This document shows positions 51,838 through 56,223 of a DNA stretch of 56,223 nt, piece after piece. Each line of letters begins with the position of its first letter. The stretch's first letter is position 1. A program made the translations under genes and the position numbers. Origin of the DNA: Porticoccus sp965660005 (GTDB lineage Bacteria > Pseudomonadota > Gammaproteobacteria > Pseudomonadales > Porticoccaceae); contig NZ_CBFHYF010000010.1 of the NCBI RefSeq assembly GCF_965660005.1, positions 1 to 56,223 of the forward strand, read 5' to 3'. The notes below the pieces were generated by a model. The model was not told the origin of the DNA and made no database searches. It worked only from the letters and a program-made list of their open reading frames with translations.

Positions 51838-53055
51838 ATGAAACGTGTAGTAATTACCGGAATGGGCATAGTTTCCTGCCTGGGTAATGACAGGGAAACC
51901 GTCACCACATCGCTGAAGGAAGGTAAATCCGGTATCGTTTTCCGGGAAGATTTCAAGGAAATGGGGCTACGCTGTAATGTGGCCGCCCAGGTGGATCTCG
52001 ACCTGGCGGACCTGATTGACCGCAAGATCCTCCGCTTTATGGGCCCCTCTGCGGCTTACGGTTATATCGCCACCGAGCGCGCCATTGCCGATGCCGGTCT
52101 CAGTGAGGACCAGGTTTCCAATATCCGCACCGGTCTGGTGATGGGATCCGGCGGCGTATCCGGTGAAATGTTCACCGAAACCATTGATGTCATGCGTGCC
52201 AAGGGTATCAAAAAAGCGGGGCCTTACCGGGTAACCCAGATCATGGCCAGCACGGTCTCTGCCTGCCTGGCCACGCCGTTCAAAATCAAGGGTACCAACT
52301 ACTCCATCGCCTCCGCCTGCGCCACCAGCGCCCACAGCATTGGCCATGCAATGGAACTGATTCAGATGGATAAACAGGACGTTGTGTTTGCCGGAGGTGC
52401 CGAGGATATGCACTGGTCAATGGCTGGCATGTTCGATGCCATGGGAGCGTTATCAACCAAATATAACGATACGCCTGAACTCGCCTCGAGAGCCTATGAC
52501 GCAGACAGAGACGGTTTCGTACCGGGCGTCGGGGCAGGTTGCCTGGTGGTGGAAGAACTGGAACACGCCCTGGCGCGGGGGGCCACAATTTATGCCGAAC
52601 TGGTGGGCTATGGCTCCACTTCCGACGGTTATGACATGGTGGCACCGTCTGGAGAAGGTGCCGCACGCTGCATGAAAATGGCGATGCAAACCACCCGGGG
52701 AGATATCGACTACATCAACACCCATGGAACCAGCACACCCGTCGGAGATTTGCAGGAGCTCAAAGCCATCAAGGAGACGTTTGGTGAAAACGTACCACCC
52801 ATCAGCTCGACCAAATCACTGTCCGGCCACGGACTTGGAGCTGCGGGCGTGCAGGAAGCGATTTTCAGTCTGTTGATGATGGAGCACAATTTTATCTGTG
52901 CTTCCGCCAACATCGAGAACCTTGACCCGGAAGCAGCACATCTACCCATTGTCACCAAACGGGTGGACAAGGCCAATCTGCAGCGTGTCATGTCCAACAG
53001 CTTTGGTTTTGGTGGAACCAATGCAACGCTGGTTTTTCAGCGCTACAACGCCTAG
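51838..53055 (+). CDS. fabB: 3-oxoacyl-ACP synthase I FabB
   Basis: About 405 residues. Condensing enzyme that elongates the cis-3-decenoyl product of FabA. Catalytic Cys161 in SIASACATSAHS, active-site histidines in NTHGTSTPVGD and SGHGLGAAGVQE. Thiolase fold with the C-terminal SFGFGGTNATLVF. Operon partner of fabA; a hairpin follows. Confidence 0.97.
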   Translation: MKRVVITGMGIVSCLGNDRETVTTSLKEGKSGIVFREDFKEMGLRCNVAAQVDLDLADLIDRKILRFMGPSAAYGYIATERAIADAGLSEDQVSNIRTGLVMGSGGVSGEMFTETIDVMRAKGIKKAGPYRVTQIMASTVSACLATPFKIKGTNYSIASACATSAHSIGHAMELIQMDKQDVVFAGGAEDMHWSMAGMFDAMGALSTKYNDTPELASRAYDADRDGFVPGVGAGCLVVEELEHALARGATIYAELVGYGSTSDGYDMVAPSGEGAARCMKMAMQTTRGDIDYINTHGTSTPVGDLQELKAIKETFGENVPPISSTKSLSGHGLGAAGVQEAIFSLLMMEHNFICASANIENLDPEAAHLPIVTKRVDKANLQRVMSNSFGFGGTNATLVFQRYNA

Positions 53056-53079
53056 TTTGCCAATGAAATGTTTGCTTCA

Positions 53080-53104
53080 CGGGAGAGCTGATCTGGCTCT
53101 CCCG
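53080..53104 (+). terminator. Hairpin after fabB
   Basis: CGGGAGAGC (53080-53088) and GCTCTCCCG (53096-53104), nine perfect pairs around a 7-base loop. No T run follows, so termination may be partial. Confidence 0.5.
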
Positions 53105-53126
53105 GCTTAACAAAGACGATAAATTG

Positions 53127-54506
53127 ATGGCAACCAGCTCAACGCCCTCCCCTTCCTCCAGCTTTGCACCACTCGTCGCCACTATCGACGTCGCCACTGT
53201 CATTCTTGCCAGCATGGTGGCTCACTGGATGCGCTTTGGCGCTGCAGATATGTCGGCTAAATTTGAAGTCCTGACCGGCGGTACAGCACTGCTGCTGGTT
53301 TTTTGCCTGACCATCACGGGTGTCTACAATTCCTGGCGTGGCAGACGACTATTGACCCTGCTCAAGCGTTACACCTTGTCGCTGCTTCTGACCACAGCAG
53401 TACTCCTGGCTTTTCTGGTTTTCACCAAGACTGCCATCGAATTCTCCCGGCTCTGGCTCGCCTACCTGATAACGATCACTTGGTGTGGAAGTATCCTCTA
53501 TCGCTGTGGCCATCACCTTTGCTTGAAGCATCTGCGCAGTTCCGGCAAAAACCTGCGCTCTGTGTTGATTGTCACCAGTGATAAACATCACGCTGAAATG
53601 CTTTTCGACACACAAGAGATGCAGCTTTCCGGTTATCAGCTTGTTCACTATGTACATACCAGCGAAGTCGAGGACTGGATTCGCTCTGACCAGATGATAG
53701 CGGAACTTGGCAAATATTCGATCGATGAAGTGTGGCTCGACTTGCCTCTGAGCATGGGCGGCTTTATCAAGGACGTGGTTTATGGCTTGCGCCACGCAAC
53801 TGTAGATATTCGTTTCTTTCCCGATTTCGATGGCATTCAACTGCTCAACCACAAGGTCTCCAGCATCCTTGGTCATTACGCCATCGATATCAGCTGCACC
53901 CCCATGAGCGGATTTAACCGGTCGCTCAAGCGCTTCGAAGACCTGCTTCTCAGCACACTGATCTGTATCCTGATTACACCCCCCTGCCTGGTGATTGCAC
54001 TGCTGATCAAAATCAGTTCCCCCGGCCCGGTATTATTCAAACAATATCGCAATGGCCGGGATGGCAAGCGCTTCAAGGTTTACAAATTCAGGTCCATGGA
54101 TGTCCATCAGGAAACCGATGGCACCGTGACCCAGGCAACACCCAATGATCCTCGCGTCAGCCGGATTGGAAATTTTTTGCGGCGTAGCAGCCTCGATGAA
54201 TTGCCACAGTTTTTCAATGTTGTGCAGGGGCGAATGTCCATCGTCGGCCCCCGGCCCCATGCCCTGGCTCACAATGAGTATTACATGGATCTGATCGAAT
54301 CCTATATGTGGCGTCACAAAGTCAAACCGGGTATCACCGGACTCGCCCAGATTCGCGGCTACCGGGGACTGACCGACACGCTGGAAAAGATGGAAAGACG
54401 GGTCGAGTGCGATCTTGAATACATCAATAACTGGTCGCTGTGGCTCGACCTGAAAATCATCATCCTCACTGTGTTCAGCCTGTTTCACAACAAAAATGCG
54501 TTCTAA
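53127..54506 (+). CDS. Polyprenyl-phosphate sugar-1-phosphate transferase (WcaJ/undecaprenyl-phosphate glucose phosphotransferase type)
   Basis: About 459 residues. Four N-terminal membrane helices (to about residue 130), a central Rossmann-like CoA-binding-type domain, one more helix near residue 280 (LICILITPPCLVIALLI), then the bacterial sugar transferase domain. That domain shows KFRSMDVH, RIGNFLRRSSLDELPQFFNV, MSIVGPRPHA and KPGITGLAQIRGYRGLT. Such enzymes load the first sugar phosphate, usually glucose or galactose, on undecaprenyl phosphate for exopolysaccharide. No other polysaccharide genes are visible here, so it is an orphan initiator. The start ATG has only a weak ribosome site. 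Confidence 0.88.
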   Translation: MATSSTPSPSSSFAPLVATIDVATVILASMVAHWMRFGAADMSAKFEVLTGGTALLLVFCLTITGVYNSWRGRRLLTLLKRYTLSLLLTTAVLLAFLVFTKTAIEFSRLWLAYLITITWCGSILYRCGHHLCLKHLRSSGKNLRSVLIVTSDKHHAEMLFDTQEMQLSGYQLVHYVHTSEVEDWIRSDQMIAELGKYSIDEVWLDLPLSMGGFIKDVVYGLRHATVDIRFFPDFDGIQLLNHKVSSILGHYAIDISCTPMSGFNRSLKRFEDLLLSTLICILITPPCLVIALLIKISSPGPVLFKQYRNGRDGKRFKVYKFRSMDVHQETDGTVTQATPNDPRVSRIGNFLRRSSLDELPQFFNVVQGRMSIVGPRPHALAHNEYYMDLIESYMWRHKVKPGITGLAQIRGYRGLTDTLEKMERRVECDLEYINNWSLWLDLKIIILTVFSLFHNKNAF

Positions 54507-54582
54507 CATATTTCCCTTACTCTCTGGCAGCCATTAGTATTTACAGGCAAACCCGCATCAACAACCAGAATAAGGAAGCGCC

Positions 54583-55218
54583 ATGAAACTCTACGACTAC
54601 CCCGGTGTGCCCAATCCGCGGCGACTGAATATCTTTATGGCTGAAAAAGGCATTGATTTCCCACGAATTCAAGTAGACCTGCTGAAAGGCGAACAACTCA
54701 CCGCAGCGTTTCGGCAAAAAAGCCCCAACTGCGATGTGCCGGTACTGGAGCTCGATGATGGCACCTGTATTTCCCAGACCAATGCCATTGCCCGTTATCT
54801 GGAAGCCGTCTATCCGGAACCACCCCTGTTTGGTGCCACAGCTGAAGAAACCGGGCTGGTGGAAATGTGGAACCAGATCTGTTTTACCAACGGCTTTCAG
54901 GCAGTGGCGGATCTGTTCAGAAATGGGCCGGACTGGTTTGATGGCAGGGCACTGGTCGGACCGCACAATTACGACAAGATTCCAGCTCTGGTGGAGCGGG
55001 GGCGACAACGCATCATGAATTTCCATGACGATCTGAATCAACACCTGACCCACCAGCCGTATCTTGCCGGCAACACCTTTTCCATGGCCGATATCACTGC
55101 CCTGGTCACCGTCGACTTTGCCCAGTGGGCCGGGGTAATTATGCCCGATGGGCACCAGCACCTCCGCCGCTGGCACCAGCAGGTATCACAGCGCCCCAGT
55201 GTAGTGGCAAACAGTTAG
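54583..55218 (+). CDS. Glutathione S-transferase family protein
   Basis: About 211 residues. The N-terminal thioredoxin-like domain has the cis-Pro in NCDVPVLELDDG and the glutathione gamma-Glu site SQTNAIARYLE. An all-helical C-terminal domain includes the GST N-capping-type motif (AGNTFSMADITALVTVDFA). The class is bacterial, with VPNPRRLNIFMAEKGI near the active site; the catalytic residue is not obvious. The substrate is unknown. Confidence 0.88.
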   Translation: MKLYDYPGVPNPRRLNIFMAEKGIDFPRIQVDLLKGEQLTAAFRQKSPNCDVPVLELDDGTCISQTNAIARYLEAVYPEPPLFGATAEETGLVEMWNQICFTNGFQAVADLFRNGPDWFDGRALVGPHNYDKIPALVERGRQRIMNFHDDLNQHLTHQPYLAGNTFSMADITALVTVDFAQWAGVIMPDGHQHLRRWHQQVSQRPSVVANS

Positions 55219-55297
55219 CCCTTCGCGTCAGGTGTCAATGACAGGGGGGCACATCCGAGGTAAACTCCGTTCTTAATTTTGGCAAGTGGAGCAGGAA

Positions 55298-55789
55298 ATG
55301 GCCCGGGGCATCAACAAAGTAATTCTGATCGGCAATCTTGGCAAAGACCCGGAAACACGGTACATGCCCAGCGGTGGCGCAGTGACTAACCTGACACTGG
55401 CCACCAGCGAAACCTGGAAAGACAAACAGACCGGCCAGCCGCAGGAGCGCACCGAATGGCATCGGGTCGTGTTCTTCAATCGTCTGGCAGAAATCGCCGC
55501 CGAGTACCTGAAAAAAGGCAGCAAGGTGTATATCGAAGGCTCTCTCAGAACGCGAAAATGGCAGGATCAGAGCGGACAGGACAAATACACCACCGAAATC
55601 GTGGCGAATGAAATGCAGATGCTGGATGGTCGAGGCGGTTCAGGTTCAGGCTACGACGACAACGCGCAGCAGCAGGGCCCGTCATCAGGTCAGGGTGGCT
55701 ACAGCAAACCCCAGCAACCGCAACCGGGTAGCAACAGCAACAACACAGATCCTGGTTTCGACAGCTTTGACGATGATATTCCGTTTTAA
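55298..55789 (+). CDS. ssb: Single-stranded DNA-binding protein SSB
   Basis: About 163 residues. OB fold (GINKVILIGNLGKDPETRY, EWHRVVFFNRLAEIAAEYL, KVYIEGSLRTRKWQD), a Gly/Gln/Ser-rich disordered linker (about residues 110-150), and the acidic tip FDDDIPF that binds chi, RecQ, PriA and others. The ATG at 55298 (MARGINKV) is chosen over 55286. I see no SOS (LexA) box of the CTGT-N8-ACAG type in the upstream gap. Convergent with an MFS gene as near uvrA-ssb in pseudomonads. Confidence 0.97.
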   Translation: MARGINKVILIGNLGKDPETRYMPSGGAVTNLTLATSETWKDKQTGQPQERTEWHRVVFFNRLAEIAAEYLKKGSKVYIEGSLRTRKWQDQSGQDKYTTEIVANEMQMLDGRGGSGSGYDDNAQQQGPSSGQGGYSKPQQPQPGSNSNNTDPGFDSFDDDIPF

Positions 55790-55818
55790 AAAAAATTGTG
55801 TGATAGAACTGTATCCAA

Positions 55819-55848
55819 TAAAAAAGCCCGTTTGATACGGGCTTTTTT
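55819..55848. terminator. Bidirectional rho-independent terminator after ssb
   Basis: AAAAAGCCCG-TTTGATA-CGGGCTTTTTT, with A/T runs on both sides; serves ssb and the convergent MFS gene. Confidence 0.92.
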
Positions 55849-55867
55849 ATGCCATTAATGAGTGCCG

Positions 55868-56223
55868 TTAAACCGGTACCTCCAAGGGACGTCCCAGCGC
55901 TGACTCCATGTCCGCCTGACAGAAAAAATCCTTGTCCACCTTAAAGTATGCCAGCCGATGATCCGGCATAATAACCACATCCTGAACACCGGGTACCGCT
56001 CCCACAAAACGCTCCGCAGCAATCACCTCCCCCGGCAGCAATGCAACCACCAGGCTCTTCAGGTGCGCAGGCTTCTTCATGGTCACCGCGGCAATCAGCC
56101 AGACCAGAATCGACACAGCCACCATCCAGAAAACCTCGGCATAACCAAACCGCCAGGCCACATAACCCCCCACCACACCACCGAGGAAAGCGCCCAGAAA
56201 CTGGCTGGTGGAATAAATACCCA
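55868..56223 (-). CDS. MFS transporter with C-terminal YAM-like domain (YajR type), C-terminal part
   Basis: Partial; the 5' part lies beyond the right edge and the frame is open to 56223. Visible are the last two membrane helices (YSTSQFLGAFLGGVVGGYVA; VFWMVAVSILVWLIAAVTM), then a small cytosolic ferredoxin-like domain of about 60 residues (AAERFVGAVPGVQDVVIM, HRLAYFKVDKDFF). A C-terminal domain of this layout is known from E. coli YajR, where it is called YAM. The transported compound is unknown. The ssb-MFS-uvrA neighbourhood is common in this group. Confidence 0.75.
   Translation of the reverse strand, partial: GIYSTSQFLGAFLGGVVGGYVAWRFGYAEVFWMVAVSILVWLIAAVTMKKPAHLKSLVVALLPGEVIAAERFVGAVPGVQDVVIMPDHRLAYFKVDKDFFCQADMESALGRPLEVPV

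Noticed and set aside
55219..55297. LexA box upstream of ssb
   Set aside because: No CTGT-N8-ACAG match or close variant was found in the gap.
1..56223. CRISPR arrays, insertion sequences, prophage or tRNA genes
   Set aside because: No regular spaced repeats, transposase-like ORFs, phage genes or cloverleaf-type intergenic sequences were seen; nearly all space is taken by backbone genes.

Overview
This window is chromosomal backbone of a gammaproteobacterium. The gene content and several gene neighbourhoods (clpB-pgeF-rluD-bamD-pilS-pilR-minor pilins-ispH-fkpB-lspA-ileS-ribF-murJ-rpsT, and proB-obgE-rpmA-rplU-ispB) match those I know from Pseudomonas and its relatives. RoxSR/RegBA-type regulation, FabA-FabB, PilSR, PtsP (EI-Ntr) and an ssb-MFS pair all fit. 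I see no rRNA, tRNA, insertion sequence, prophage or CRISPR array. The genus cannot be fixed from the sequence alone; a marine Cellvibrionales/Pseudomonadales-type organism is my best guess.

Layout. 1-4.6 kb (+): the end of a RegB-like histidine kinase, its RegA-like regulator, a Lon-family protease and a coupled universal-stress-like protein. 4.6-6.7 kb (-): a glycine-zipper lipoprotein and a QmcA/NfeD/small membrane protein cluster. 7.0-9.3 kb (-): a membrane-PAS-GGDEF-EAL c-di-GMP gene broken by two amber codons and one frameshift. 9.5-16.8 kb (-): ilvI-ilvH-ilvC, then pssA, leuA, holD and rimI, so branched-chain amino acid synthesis sits beside phospholipid, replisome and ribosome-modification genes. 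17.2-22.2 kb: a DUF4124 protein (+), then clpB with a sigma-32-like promoter, pgeF and rluD (-). 22.3-27.3 kb (+): bamD, nadE, pilS, pilR. 27.3-33.8 kb (-): the minor pilin operon fimU/T-pilV-pilW-pilX-pilY1-pilE, convergent with pilR. 33.9-41.4 kb (-): murJ-ribF-ileS-lspA-fkpB-ispH, with rpsT divergent. 42-46.7 kb: a RimK-like ATP-grasp enzyme and ptsP (-), and a 2-oxoglutarate oxygenase (+). 46.7-51 kb: proB, obgE, rpmA, rplU (-) and ispB (+). 51.3-56.2 kb: fabA-fabB, a polyprenyl sugar-phosphate transferase, a GST and ssb (+), then the C-terminus of a YajR-like MFS transporter (-).

How they work together: type IV pilus assembly and control (pilSR, minor pilins, PilY1), envelope biogenesis (BamD, LspA, MurJ, PgeF, PssA, QmcA/NfeD), translation (IleS, S20, L21, L27, RluD, RimI, Obg) and proteostasis (ClpB, Lon-like, FkpB).

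I did not find an obviously new multi-gene system. The most unusual signals are small-scale: the multiply broken c-di-GMP gene, tandem duplications exactly over the start codons of ptsP and ribF that create short stop/start-coupled mini-ORFs, an in-frame 15-nt repeat expansion in fkpB, and a 20-codon ORF coupled to the pssA stop codon.
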